Part shown: in pieces, positions 1 to 8,180 of the stretch
Numbering within the stretch: the stretch's first letter is position 1
Layout: the number at the start of each line of letters is the position of its first letter
Assembly: GCA_001689405.1 (NCBI GenBank)
Contig: LUJO01000022.1
Coordinates: forward strand, 1 to 64,000
Direction of reading: 5' to 3'
DNA: 64,000 nt
Source of the DNA: Candidatus Homeothermus arabinoxylanisolvens
GTDB lineage: Bacteria > Bacteroidota > Bacteroidia > Bacteroidales > Muribaculaceae
The notes under the pieces: generated by a model
Told to the model about the DNA's origin: nothing
Databases searched by the model: none
Seen by the model: only the letters and a program-made list of their open reading frames with translations
Program-made: the position numbers and the translations under genes

Positions 1-194
1 CCGTTGTTGGTATGTTTGTTCTATTTTTTTCTGTTGCTTTCACGGAACTGTGTCCGTCAAGCTCCCGGCCGGATTATAGTGCTGTGTCAGAATTGACAGA
101 GTGGTCATGTTAATGACCCTTCTCTTGTACTACTTCTTGTCTATTGTAATGATTTCAATGTTCTATATTGCCTGCCCTTTCGGGAAAAGCGTTG
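1..194 (-). other. Untranslated leader running off the left edge (probable rRNA operon leader)
   Basis: No credible ORF is present. Read leftward, it follows two strong promoters and contains small hairpins: 103-118 (GGTCAT, GTTA loop, ATGACC), 85-98 (TGTCA, GAAT, TGACA) and one near 43-58 (ACGGA/TCCGT). A long structured leader behind tandem promoters fits an rRNA operon whose 16S gene would start left of position 1. The 16S gene itself is not in view, so the rRNA assignment is inference. Confidence 0.5.
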
Positions 195-226
195 CAAAGT
201 TACAACCTCTTTTTTATTCCCGCAAA
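195..226 (-). promoter_or_regulatory. Strong Bacteroidetes promoter P2 (leftward)
   Basis: On the minus strand TTTG (223-226) is followed by exactly 20 bases and then TAACTTTG (195-202). This is a full match to the Bacteroidetes housekeeping promoter form. It lies about 100 bp downstream of an equally perfect promoter and probably drives the same transcript. Confidence 0.8.
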
Positions 227-298
227 CTTTTCGGCGAAAATTTTTGTTAATCCTTTTCCGGGGCGCTCCCCGAGGCAGCTCTTTTTCAAAAGCGAGTG

Positions 299-330
299 CA
301 AAGTTAGTGACTTTATATTTACCCACCAAA
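299..330 (-). promoter_or_regulatory. Strong Bacteroidetes promoter P1 (leftward)
   Basis: On the minus strand TTTG (327-330), 20 bases, then TAACTTTG (299-306). The 16 bases at 291-306 (the -7 box plus the start region CACTCGCT) are identical to those of the tRNA-Asp promoter at 58062-58077, which supports a stable-RNA promoter. A short GC hairpin (259-272, CGGGG/CCCCG) lies between P1 and P2. Confidence 0.8.
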
Positions 331-410
331 TATTTTTGAAGGTTTTTGTAAAAGAAAATTATAAAGGGTTGGTGGAGAGGTGGGTAAGATTGGCGATAGG
401 AGGTAGAGCA

Positions 411-693
411 GGAGCCTTGTCAGGCTCCGGGGGGAGGCGTGGCTGCCATTGCCCGGAGACGGCGCCGGCCTTCGGGCGGCTTGTCCCCGGCTAACGATTG
501 GCGGGAGTCCTTGTCGGACTCCGAAGACGGCCGCCCTGCAGAACGGAGCGGTTGCGGTGAGCTCACCGCAACACTGAACGGAAACAGAGTGAGGATGGGG
601 GTATTGAGGGAGCATGCGACTTTCAGTCGCGGCACGGATGGCGGCCATGCGGGATGAAGCCGGGCGCCGTGGTACTGGCGCCCCTACCGGTGG
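411..693. repeat. Composite hairpin-rich intergenic repeat, copy 1
   Basis: No gene is seen from 331 to 777. The stretch is a chain of hairpins: 411-428 (GGAGCCT/AGGCTCC), 453-496 (CCGGAGAC...GTCCCCGG with an inner GCCGG stem), 504-522 (GGAGTCC/GGACTCC), 616-630 (GCGACT/AGTCGC) and 662-683 (GGGCGCC/GGCGCCC). The same modules occur in the same order at 34645-34863. Of these, 608-639 is identical to 34728-34759, and 643-693 differs from 34823-34873 at only a few bases. Stems are kept while loops vary, and one base pair differs in a compensatory way. Function unknown. Confidence 0.8.
551..572. repeat. Perfect 22-bp palindrome
   Basis: Left arm GTTGCGGTGAG is directly followed by its exact reverse complement, with no loop. 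It sits inside the first hairpin cluster and has no counterpart in the second copy at 34.6-34.9 kb. It could be a protein-binding site or part of a terminator. No function can be assigned. Confidence 0.8.
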
Positions 694-714
694 AGTGGTG
701 GCCTGCGGGGTGAT

Positions 715-759
715 AGGACCAGTAAGGCCAATAAGACTAATAAGACTAATAGAGCCAAT
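715..759. repeat. 9-bp tandem repeat array (5 units)
   Basis: Five consecutive 9-mers: AGGACCAGT, AAGGCCAAT, AAGACTAAT, AAGACTAAT, AGAGCCAAT. The unit consensus is roughly NRGACYAAT. The same unit is found at 34284-34319, 34783-34809, 34880-34915 and, inverted, at 41718-41753. Confidence 0.8.
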
Positions 760-777
760 GGGCGGAGGGTGAAGGGG

Positions 778-1848
778 TCAGTCGACGGGGCGGAGGAGGA
801 AGATTTCGGTAGGGAAGTGGTCGGAGTAGCCGTTGAGGAAGCGGCCGGAGGCGTAGGTGCGCTTGGGGTAGTTTTTGTAGACTCCGGTCTTTGTGCGGAG
901 GAAGGGTTTGTTGATGACGGTGCACTTCCAGTATTGGAGACGGCCGTCGAGGCCTTGTACGAGATTGCCTGAAACGATTATCTGGTCAAAGAGGTTCCAG
1001 ACACCTTTGTAGCAGAGGGTGCCTACGCCGTGGTCCAGTATGTACCAGAAGGGATTGTAAAATCCGTGAGCGGTGACTTTGTCCTGATCGCGGACGGCAC
1101 CGAAAGCTACGGCACAGGATTTATCGAAGGGGTCATCGTTGAGGTCGCCCATCATGACGATGCCCTGATCGGGATTGACGCGCCAGAGCGAGTCGGCGAT
1201 GCACCTTGAAAGGCGTCCGGCCGCTTCGCGCAAGGGGCTTGACTCGGCCTGCCCGCCAAGCCGCGAGGGCCAATGGTTGACAATGAAGCTGACGGGTACA
1301 TCGAGCAACGAGCCGGATACACACAACTGGTCGCGCGTTATGAAATCGGGGTCATCGGGAATGACAAGGCGGTGAGGCACGACATTGCCCACCTCGAAGA
1401 ACAGAGGATTGTACAGCAACGCCACATCTATGCCGCGAAGGTCGGGCGAGTCATGATGCACTATGCGCAAGCCCCACGGCTCACGCCCCTGCGCCTTCAG
1501 CGTAGAGTCGACGGCCCACACAAGGTCCTCGACGACACCGAGGTTCTCGACCTCGCTGATGCCGATCACGGCAGGCCCTACCGGGGTCTCGGGGGTATCC
1601 ATCGAGGTTATGGCGCGTGCGAGATTTCCGATTTTCTTCCAATAGCGCTCCGATGTCCACATACGCGGACCTTCGGGCGTAAACTCATAGTCATACTTGC
1701 CGTTATCGTTTATGGTGTCAAAGAGGTTCTCAAGATTATAGAAAGCCACACCGGCCACTATATATTTTTTTTCAGAGACGCGGTCCTGCGAAAAAGCCGC
1801 TGCGACAGCCAACAATATAACTATAGGGAACAAAATTATCTTACGCAT
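778..1848 (-). CDS. Exported endonuclease/exonuclease/phosphatase family protein
   Basis: This 356-residue protein has an N-terminal signal peptide (about residues 1-21, ending AAAFSQ), so it should act in the periplasm or at the cell surface. Family motifs are in order: NLEN (38-41), SEVEN (98-102, metal-binding Glu), NHWPS (191-195, catalytic His), GDLNDDP (234-240) and YSDH near the C terminus (341-344, the closing Asp-His). These are the metal and catalytic residues of the DNase I/exonuclease III fold. Members cleave nucleic acids or phosphoester substrates, so the substrate cannot be told from sequence. It is a single gene, divergent from aroQ, with the hairpin cluster just past its 3' end. 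I am confident of the family, not of the substrate. Confidence 0.88.
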   Translation of the reverse strand: MRKIILFPIVILLAVAAAFSQDRVSEKKYIVAGVAFYNLENLFDTINDNGKYDYEFTPEGPRMWTSERYWKKIGNLARAITSMDTPETPVGPAVIGISEVENLGVVEDLVWAVDSTLKAQGREPWGLRIVHHDSPDLRGIDVALLYNPLFFEVGNVVPHRLVIPDDPDFITRDQLCVSGSLLDVPVSFIVNHWPSRLGGQAESSPLREAAGRLSRCIADSLWRVNPDQGIVMMGDLNDDPFDKSCAVAFGAVRDQDKVTAHGFYNPFWYILDHGVGTLCYKGVWNLFDQIIVSGNLVQGLDGRLQYWKCTVINKPFLRTKTGVYKNYPKRTYASGRFLNGYSDHFPTEIFLLRPVD

Positions 1849-1933
1849 AGCACTTAGCCTTTTAATTAAATGATTCTTGAGGTAAAATTAGCGATAATCC
1901 GCCATATTACGCAAATAAAACAGAGGATTTTCA

Positions 1934-1941
1934 TAACTTTG
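1934..1941 (+). promoter_or_regulatory. -7 box for aroQ
   Basis: TAACTTTG lies 27 bases before the aroQ ATG. No good TTTG is seen about 20 bases upstream, so the -33 half is weak. Confidence 0.6.
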
Positions 1942-1968
1942 TACTTTATTTACTATAAGCGAGACACT

Positions 1969-2400
1969 ATGACAACCAAAATCATGATTATAAACGGCCC
2001 CAACCTGAACCTGCTGGGCCGGCGCGAACCCGACATATACGGGCGCCGCAATTTTGAAGACTATCTCGCAGAACTGCGCGGACAATATCGCGATGCCGAT
2101 ATCGAGTATTTCCAGAGCAATCACGAGGGAGCCATAATAGACAAGCTCCATGAGAAGGGATTTTCGGGATGTGACGCAATAATACTGAATGCCGGCGCCT
2201 ATACGCACACATCGCTCGCGATAGCCGACGCCATCGCCGCCATCAACACTCCGGTAATCGAGGTACATATAAGTAATGTACACGCGCGTGAAGAGATAAG
2301 ACACCGCTCGATGATATCAGGTGTGTGCCGCGGCGTCATAGCCGGCTTCGGACTCGACAGTTACCGGCTGGCGATAGAGAGCGCCATGGGCGGCGCATAA
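1969..2400 (+). CDS. aroQ: Type II 3-dehydroquinate dehydratase
   Basis: Converts 3-dehydroquinate to 3-dehydroshikimate, the third step of the shikimate pathway. The 143-residue length is normal for the type II dodecameric enzyme. Visible signatures are NGPNLNLLGRREPDIYG (9-25, with catalytic Tyr24 and the lid Arg), ILNAGAYTH (72-80), the catalytic His100 in IEVHISN and the C-terminal Arg111. The ATG at 1969 is chosen because the -7 box at 1934-1941 would lie inside a longer reading and because the family begins just before KIMIINGPN. It reads in the same direction as pyk but is separated from it by 87 bp. Confidence 0.96.
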   Translation: MTTKIMIINGPNLNLLGRREPDIYGRRNFEDYLAELRGQYRDADIEYFQSNHEGAIIDKLHEKGFSGCDAIILNAGAYTHTSLAIADAIAAINTPVIEVHISNVHAREEIRHRSMISGVCRGVIAGFGLDSYRLAIESAMGGA

Positions 2401-2487
2401 TGCAGAAAGCGAGAAACTGTATGGTGCGCGACTGAACCAAGTAATGAAATCGCGCATTATGAATTATGCTCTATGAATTAATCAGAT

Positions 2488-3936
2488 ATGAAGAAGTTTA
2501 CCAAAATCGTCGCAACGATATCAGACAAGCGATGTGACAAAGAGTTTATACAGGCGCTTTACGACAACGGGCTAAATGTCGTGAGGATGAATTCGGCCCA
2601 TCTTCAGCTCGAAGGATTCCGCAAGATAGTAGAGAACGTGAGAGCCGTGTCGCCGTCCATAGCCATACTCATGGACACCAAAGGCCCGGAGATACGCACC
2701 ACGACCAACCTCGACGACCTGCCCATAGAATTCACACCGGGCGACAAGGTGACATTTATCGGCGACCCCGCCGGCACCACCACCCGCGACATAATATATC
2801 TGAGCTACCCCAACATAGCCAACGACGTCAAGGCGGGTACCCACTTCCTCATTGACGACGGCGAGATAGACTTCCTGATAGACAGCATAGAGGGCTACAA
2901 CATACACGCCACGGCGCAGAACGGCGGCCGACTTGGGTCGCGCAAAAGCGTAAACACACCGGGCGCCAACATACTGCTGCCGTCGCTTACGGAGCGCGAC
3001 CGCACCAACATAGGCTATGCCATAGACCTCGGTGTCGACTTCATAGCCCACTCCTTTGTACGCAGCGCCCGCGACGTACAGGACATACAGGAGATACTCG
3101 ACGCCCACGACAGCCCCATCAAAATCATAGCCAAGATAGAGAATCAGGAGGGCATCGACAACTTCGACGACATACTCGACGCCTCATACGGCATAATGAT
3201 AGCCCGCGGCGACCTCGGCATCGAGGTCCCGGCCGAGCGCATACCGGGCATACAGCACACCCTCATCAACAAGTGCATCATGCGCCACAAGCCCGTCATA
3301 GTAGCCACCCAGATGCTCCACTCGATGATCAACAACCCCCGCCCCACCCGCGCGGAGGTCAGCGACATAGCCAACGCCGTCAACCAGCACACCGACGCAC
3401 TCATGCTCAGCGGCGAGACGGCCTACGGCAAATATCCGGTAGAGGCCATAGCCACCATGACCCGCGTGGCCGCGGAAGTAGAGAAATCGCTTGTAAACTC
3501 CTACGTGACCCCGGCCGTGGAGCCCGATGTGACCTCCTTCCTGTCGCGACAGGCAGTGGCCTCGTCAAAGATACTCGGCACCCGCGCCATCATCACCGAC
3601 AGCTACACGGGCCGCACCGCCCGCTACATATCGTCATACCGCGGCAGCTACCCCACCCTCGCCATCTGCTACCACCCCCATGTGGTAAGGCTTCTGGCCC
3701 TGTCCTACGGAGTGCTCGCCGTGCACCAGCACAGCATGGGCTCGTCGCGTGGCTACATAAAGAACGCGCTCGAGCATCTGATAGACAGCGGACGGCTTAC
3801 GCGTCAAGACCGCATAGCCTACTTGGGAGGCGCCTTCGGCGAGGGCCACGGCACCTCGTTTCTCGAAATCAACCGCGTGGGCGAGATAATGGACAACTAC
3901 CAGTCATTCAACCTGCCCAACCTCGAACTGGTATAA
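2488..3936 (+). CDS. pyk: Pyruvate kinase
   Basis: Transfers phosphate from phosphoenolpyruvate to ADP, the last step of glycolysis. The 482 residues cover the TIM barrel, the small B domain (about 72-165) and the C-terminal regulatory domain. Key segments are LMDTKGPEIR (61-70), IIAKIENQEG (213-222, with the catalytic Lys216), ARGDLG (239-244), ATQML (273-277) and PTRAEVSD (286-293). The usual NFSHG near the N terminus reads MNSAH (34-38), a variant I associate with this phylum. Only 12 bp separates it from the methyltransferase gene, so they are probably co-transcribed. Confidence 0.96.
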   Translation: MKKFTKIVATISDKRCDKEFIQALYDNGLNVVRMNSAHLQLEGFRKIVENVRAVSPSIAILMDTKGPEIRTTTNLDDLPIEFTPGDKVTFIGDPAGTTTRDIIYLSYPNIANDVKAGTHFLIDDGEIDFLIDSIEGYNIHATAQNGGRLGSRKSVNTPGANILLPSLTERDRTNIGYAIDLGVDFIAHSFVRSARDVQDIQEILDAHDSPIKIIAKIENQEGIDNFDDILDASYGIMIARGDLGIEVPAERIPGIQHTLINKCIMRHKPVIVATQMLHSMINNPRPTRAEVSDIANAVNQHTDALMLSGETAYGKYPVEAIATMTRVAAEVEKSLVNSYVTPAVEPDVTSFLSRQAVASSKILGTRAIITDSYTGRTARYISSYRGSYPTLAICYHPHVVRLLALSYGVLAVHQHSMGSSRGYIKNALEHLIDSGRLTRQDRIAYLGGAFGEGHGTSFLEINRVGEIMDNYQSFNLPNLELV

Positions 3937-3948
3937 CGCCGCCACAGC

Positions 3949-4575
3949 ATGGAACCGACACTTGAAGAGTACATACTCGGCCACATAGACCCGGAGCCCG
4001 ACCACCTGAAGAAGCTGAACCGCGACACCCACGTGACGTGTCTGTACGCCAACATGTGCTCAGGCCATCTGCAGGGGCGTCTGCTCAAGATGCTCACCCG
4101 CATGATAAAGCCCCGCCGGGTGCTTGAGCTGGGCACGTTCACCGGTTATTCGGCCCTATGTATGGCAGAAGGTCTCGAAGAGGGAGCGGAGGTACACACC
4201 ATAGAGATCAACGACGAACTGGAGGACTTCATACGCGCCCATATCGACGCGAGCGACTGCGGCGACCGCATACACCTGCACGTGGGCGACGCCGCCGAAA
4301 TACTGCCTGCAATAGAGGGCGAGTGGGACATGGTATTCATCGACGCCAACAAGCGGCGCTACTTGGAGTACTACACCGCCGTGCTGCCTCACGTAAGACA
4401 GGGGGGCTTCATCATAGCCGACAACACCCTGTGGTACGGCAAGGTAACCGACGGGAGCCACGACGCGCAGACCGCCGGCATACTCGAATTCAACGACTAC
4501 GTGGCCGCCGACCCACGTGTGGAAAAAGTGATAATCCCCCTGCGCGACGGACTGACCATAATATATAAGAAATAA
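3949..4575 (+). CDS. Class I SAM-dependent O-methyltransferase (COMT-like)
   Basis: This 208-residue protein belongs to the Mg-dependent catechol/caffeoyl-CoA-type O-methyltransferase family. The SAM-binding glycine loop LELGTFTGYS is at 59-68, the ribose-binding acidic residue is in HTIEIND (83-89), the metal-binding Asp is in FIDANKR (130-136) and IIADNTLW (155-162) supplies further metal ligands. Bacterial members methylate small catechols or hydroxylated RNA bases, and the substrate cannot be inferred. The gene follows pyk closely and is followed by the rbfA promoter. Confidence 0.88.
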   Translation: MEPTLEEYILGHIDPEPDHLKKLNRDTHVTCLYANMCSGHLQGRLLKMLTRMIKPRRVLELGTFTGYSALCMAEGLEEGAEVHTIEINDELEDFIRAHIDASDCGDRIHLHVGDAAEILPAIEGEWDMVFIDANKRRYLEYYTAVLPHVRQGGFIIADNTLWYGKVTDGSHDAQTAGILEFNDYVAADPRVEKVIIPLRDGLTIIYKK

Positions 4576-4579
4576 TTAG

Positions 4580-4587
4580 TAACTTTG
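4580..4587 (+). promoter_or_regulatory. -7 box for rbfA
   Basis: TAACTTTG begins 5 bases after the methyltransferase stop codon and 50 bases before the rbfA start. A consensus -33 element is not evident. Confidence 0.6.
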
Positions 4588-4636
4588 CGAAAGCTCCGGT
4601 GTTAATACAATATATACACCAAAAAACAAAACGATT

Positions 4637-4972
4637 ATGGAAACAACCCGTCAAGCAAAAATAGCCCGTCTGCTCCAGAAGGAGCTAAGCGAAATATTCC
4701 GTCAGCAAACCGCCAAGACCCATGGCGTCATAATATCGGTAAGCGCCGTAAGAGTGTCGCCCGACCTGAGCACGGCACGCGCCTATCTGTCGGTATTTCC
4801 GTCAGAGAAGGGAGCGGAGATGCTCGAAAGCATCAACCACAGCGCCAAGACCATACGCTACGAACTCGCACAGAAAGTGCGCTACCAGCTGCGCAAGACT
4901 CCGGAGCTGACCTTCTACCTCGACGACTCGCTCGACTACCTCGAAAACATCGACAATCTGCTGAAGTCATAA
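4637..4972 (+). CDS. rbfA: Ribosome-binding factor A
   Basis: A 111-residue KH-fold protein that binds the immature 30S subunit and helps 16S rRNA maturation. It shows the family pattern: an N-terminal basic helix (RQAKIARLLQKELSEIF), a central SVSAVRVSPDLSTARAYLSV strand-helix and the closing PELTFYLDDSLDY. The length is typical of the short form. It opens a small transcription unit with the permease gene 22 bp downstream. In this window it is separated from nusA-infB, its usual neighbours in many bacteria, only by the permease and rimP. Confidence 0.93.
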   Translation: METTRQAKIARLLQKELSEIFRQQTAKTHGVIISVSAVRVSPDLSTARAYLSVFPSEKGAEMLESINHSAKTIRYELAQKVRYQLRKTPELTFYLDDSLDYLENIDNLLKS

Positions 4973-4994
4973 GCCCGAAGCAAGCCGCCGCCCG

Positions 4995-6230
4995 ATGTTC
5001 ACACTGCGAGTAGCCCTGCGCTATCTGTTCTCGAAAAAGACCCACAACGCGGTCAACGTCATCTCCACGATATCAATAACGGGAGTAGCGGTGGCCACGA
5101 TGGCCATAGTATGCGTGCTGTCGGTGTTCAACGGCTTCACCGACCTCGCCACAGCCAAGATATCGCAACTCGCGCCCGACCTGCGCGTCGAGAGCGCCGA
5201 GGGCAAGACCATAGCCTCGTCCGACTCGCTGCTGCGCACAATACTGACGACAGAGGGCGTGGCCACAGCCGCCCCTACCGTCGAGGAGCACGCGCTGGCC
5301 ATATACGGCGACCGCCAGATGCCGGTGCTCATCAAAGGAGTGACCGAAGCCTTCGACACGATAACCCGGCTACGGAGCACCATCAAGGAGGACGGAACAT
5401 TTCTGCTCACCGACAGCGAATACGGCGACTTCGCCACACTCAGCGTGGGCGCGGCCATAGGACTGCAGGCCCACCCGGGCGTCATGAGGGCGCTAGCGCT
5501 CAACGTGCCCCGGCGCACGGGACGCATCAATCCGGCCAATCCCGCGGCGGCATTCCGTAGCGACTCGCTGCTTGTAGGCGGAGTGTTTCAGACGGAGCAG
5601 GCCGAGTTTGACACCGACCTCGTGCTCATACCGCTGTCGGCCGCCCGCCGGCTTCTCGACTACAAGCACGAAGCCACCGCCATAGAGATAAAAGTGAGCG
5701 ACGGAGCCGACACCGACCGCACCGGCCACAGGATAGCCGAGGCGCTGGGCAGGGGCTACGAAGTGAAAAACCGCGTAAAACAGCAGGACCAGTCGTTCAA
5801 GATGATCGAGGTCGAGAAGTGGATAACGTTCTTCCTGCTGTCGTTTATACTCATCATAGCGTCGTTCAACATCATATCGACCATGTCGATGCTCATCATC
5901 GAGAAGGAGGACAACATACACACCATGTATGCCATGGGAGCCTCGCGCAAGACGATAACCCGCATATTCATACTTGAGGGATGGCTCGTGTCGCTGCTCG
6001 GCGGGGTGTCGGGCATAGTGGCCGGAGTAGCGCTCTGCCTCGCCCAGCAATGGGGCGGCTTCATAAAGCTCGGGGGCAACCATGAGGCCATGTCGATCGA
6101 CGTCTATCCGGTAAGAGTCGAGATTCCCGACCTTCTGGCGGTGATACTGCTTGTGGCGCTTACGGGCCTCATCACCTCGGCCCTCACCTCGCTGCTCGCC
6201 CAAAAATACATAGCAGGGACGAGGCAATAA
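4995..6230 (+). CDS. LolC/LolE/FtsX-type ABC transporter permease
   Basis: This 411-residue inner-membrane protein has the MacB/LolC layout: one N-terminal membrane segment (about 20-50), a large periplasmic domain (about 50-275) and three C-terminal membrane segments (about 278-300, 325-352, 378-402). The cytoplasmic coupling region after TM2 reads IEKEDNIHTMYAMGASRKTI, as in lipoprotein-releasing permeases. By family it would extract lipoproteins from the inner membrane with a separate LolD ATPase. No ATPase gene is adjacent, so the partner must be elsewhere. It probably shares a transcript with rbfA. Confidence 0.85.
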   Translation: MFTLRVALRYLFSKKTHNAVNVISTISITGVAVATMAIVCVLSVFNGFTDLATAKISQLAPDLRVESAEGKTIASSDSLLRTILTTEGVATAAPTVEEHALAIYGDRQMPVLIKGVTEAFDTITRLRSTIKEDGTFLLTDSEYGDFATLSVGAAIGLQAHPGVMRALALNVPRRTGRINPANPAAAFRSDSLLVGGVFQTEQAEFDTDLVLIPLSAARRLLDYKHEATAIEIKVSDGADTDRTGHRIAEALGRGYEVKNRVKQQDQSFKMIEVEKWITFFLLSFILIIASFNIISTMSMLIIEKEDNIHTMYAMGASRKTITRIFILEGWLVSLLGGVSGIVAGVALCLAQQWGGFIKLGGNHEAMSIDVYPVRVEIPDLLAVILLVALTGLITSALTSLLAQKYIAGTRQ

Positions 6231-6314
6231 GTTAAAAATACTTAAATTTAGCAAAATAGCATACAAATTGCAGTGCAGCGGGTAAAAGCCAGACAGCCCG
6301 CAGGGGGCCTGCAC

Positions 6315-6345
6315 TTGGATAATGCGTAAATAATTTGTATCTTTG
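6315..6345 (+). promoter_or_regulatory. Promoter for rimP-nusA-infB
   Basis: TTGG (6315-6318), 19 bases, then TATCTTTG (6338-6345). It is the only good promoter in the 183-bp gap before rimP and probably drives the translation/transcription factor operon. Confidence 0.65.
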
Positions 6346-6413
6346 CAGAAGATTCCACAACATGAGGGGGCGGCAGTCCCCTTTGTTTGTATAACTAAAC
6401 CGATTCATTAACA

Positions 6414-6881
6414 ATGATTGACAAAGAACTCCTTGCCCGCACAGTAGCCGAGTCGATAAAAGACACCGACATCTTTATCGTCGACATCACTGTAAGCCCC
6501 GACAACTCCATAGTGGTCGAGCTTGACAGCCCCGAGGGCATCGACATAGACACCTGCGCCGACATAACCCGCAGGATCGAGGAAGTCTTTGACCGCGACG
6601 CCGAGGACTACAGCCTCGAAGTAGGGTCGGCCGGCCTGACCTCGCCCTTCAAGGTCAAGGGCCAGTACGAGAAAAACATCGGCAATCAGGTCGAGGTACT
6701 CACCAAAGACGGCCGCAAGCTGAAGGGCACACTCACCGCCGTCGGCGACGACGACTTCACCATAACCGTAGTCAGGAAGGTGAAGGAGCCGGGCAAGAAG
6801 CGTCCCGTCGAGGTCGAGGAGCCCCTGACGATGAAGATGGCAGACACCAAACATGTGATATATTTAATAGACTTCAAATAA
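6414..6881 (+). CDS. rimP: Ribosome maturation factor RimP
   Basis: A 155-residue factor needed for 30S subunit assembly. The N-terminal domain holds the family signature around ISPDNSIVVELDSPEGIDID and CADITRRIEEVFD (about residues 26-65). SLEVGSAGLTSPFK (about 71-84) corresponds to the conserved LEVSSPGLDRPL segment, and the C-terminal SH3-like domain follows. It is first of the rimP-nusA-infB operon, the classic arrangement, with 18 bp to nusA. Confidence 0.94.
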   Translation: MIDKELLARTVAESIKDTDIFIVDITVSPDNSIVVELDSPEGIDIDTCADITRRIEEVFDRDAEDYSLEVGSAGLTSPFKVKGQYEKNIGNQVEVLTKDGRKLKGTLTAVGDDDFTITVVRKVKEPGKKRPVEVEEPLTMKMADTKHVIYLIDFK

Positions 6882-6899
6882 TAAAGACTTTAACCCATT

Positions 6900-8156
6900 A
6901 TGGCCAAGAAAGAGGAATCCACCAATATGGTGGAAAGATTTGCCGAATTTAAGGAACTTAAGCATATCGACAAGACGACGATGATATCCGTACTGGAGGA
7001 GTCGTTTCGCAACGTCCTCGCCAAGATGTTCGGCACCGACGAAAATCTTGACGTTATCATGAACCCCGACAAGGGCGACGTGCAGATATTCCAGAATCTC
7101 GAGGTAGTGCCTGACGGAGAGGTCACCAACCCTTCGACCCAGATATCGCTCAGCGACGCCCGCGCCGACCAGAACCCCGATGTGGAGATAGGCGAAGAGC
7201 ATACCCGCGAGATAATATTCGAGAAGTTCGGCCGCCGAGCCATACTGAATTTGCGCCAGACCCTCCAGTCCAAGATACTCGACCTTCAGAAAGAGGCCAT
7301 CTACTCACAGTTCAAGGGTCATGAAGGCGAACTCGTGTCGGGCGAGGTATACCAGACATGGAGCAAGGAGACCCTGCTCATCGACAGCGAGGAAAACGAG
7401 CTGCTGCTGCCCAAGAGCGAGTCGATACCGGGCGACTACTTCCGCAAGGGCGAGACAGTGCGTGCCGTCATACAGCGCGTAGACAACAAGAACAACAACA
7501 TACGCATCAGCGTGTCGCGCACGAGCGACGACTTCCTGCGCCGCCTCTTTGAGCTTGAGGTGCCGGAAATACACGACGGCCTGATCAACATACGCGCCGT
7601 GGCCCGCATACCGGGCGAGCGCGCCAAGATAGCCGTGGAGAGCTACGACGACCGCATCGACCCCGTAGGCGCATGCGTCGGCGTCAAGGGCTCGCGCATA
7701 CACGGCATAGTACGCGAGTTGCGCAACGAGAACATCGATGTCATCAACTACACGTCAAATCCCGAGCTGTTTATCCAGCGTGCGCTCAGCCCCGCCAAAG
7801 TATCGTCGATAAGACTCAATCCCGAGGAGAAGCGCGCCGAAGTATTTCTGCGTCCCGAAGAGGTGCCTCTGGCCATCGGCAAGGGAGCCCTTAACATCAA
7901 GCTCGCATCGAAGCTGACGGGCTACATCATCGACGTGTACCGCGACACCGGCGAGGAATACAACGACGACATCTATCTCGACGAGTTCAAGGACGAAATC
8001 GACAGCTGGGTCATCGACGCTCTTAAAAACATAGGCTGCGTCACCGCCAAAAACGTATTGGCCATGCCGCGCGACCTTCTCATCGAGAAAGCCGATCTTG
8101 AGGAAGACACGGTTGACAACGTCATCGCTATCCTCAAGGCGGAATTTGAAGACTAA
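6900..8156 (+). CDS. nusA: Transcription termination/antitermination factor NusA
   Basis: Binds RNA polymerase and nascent RNA and modulates pausing, termination and rRNA antitermination. The 418 residues contain the N-terminal RNAP-binding domain (about 1-125), an S1 domain (about 135-200), KH1 (VGACVGVKGSRIHGIV, about 258-273) and KH2 (PLAIGKGALNIKLASKLTG, about 322-340). The protein ends soon after KH2 with one short helical repeat and lacks the long acidic C-terminal repeats of the enterobacterial protein. It lies 24 bp upstream of infB. Confidence 0.95.
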   Translation: MAKKEESTNMVERFAEFKELKHIDKTTMISVLEESFRNVLAKMFGTDENLDVIMNPDKGDVQIFQNLEVVPDGEVTNPSTQISLSDARADQNPDVEIGEEHTREIIFEKFGRRAILNLRQTLQSKILDLQKEAIYSQFKGHEGELVSGEVYQTWSKETLLIDSEENELLLPKSESIPGDYFRKGETVRAVIQRVDNKNNNIRISVSRTSDDFLRRLFELEVPEIHDGLINIRAVARIPGERAKIAVESYDDRIDPVGACVGVKGSRIHGIVRELRNENIDVINYTSNPELFIQRALSPAKVSSIRLNPEEKRAEVFLRPEEVPLAIGKGALNIKLASKLTGYIIDVYRDTGEEYNDDIYLDEFKDEIDSWVIDALKNIGCVTAKNVLAMPRDLLIEKADLEEDTVDNVIAILKAEFED

Positions 8157-8180
8157 CAACGACATCCCCTAATTCAATAT

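Noticed and set aside
2401..2487. AT-rich direct repeats (ATTATGAATTATG type) before pyk
   Set aside because: Short and imperfect. No more than low complexity, and no link to the window's repeat families.
2521..2602. Pyruvate kinase lacking the usual NFSHG, read MNSAH
   Set aside because: At first it looked like a damaged substrate loop, but the rest is intact and I recall this variant in the phylum. Not treated as a defect.
3273..3965. 230-residue frame inside pyk
   Set aside because: Low-complexity Arg/His/Pro composition typical of a shifted frame of a GC-rich gene. pyk covers the region.
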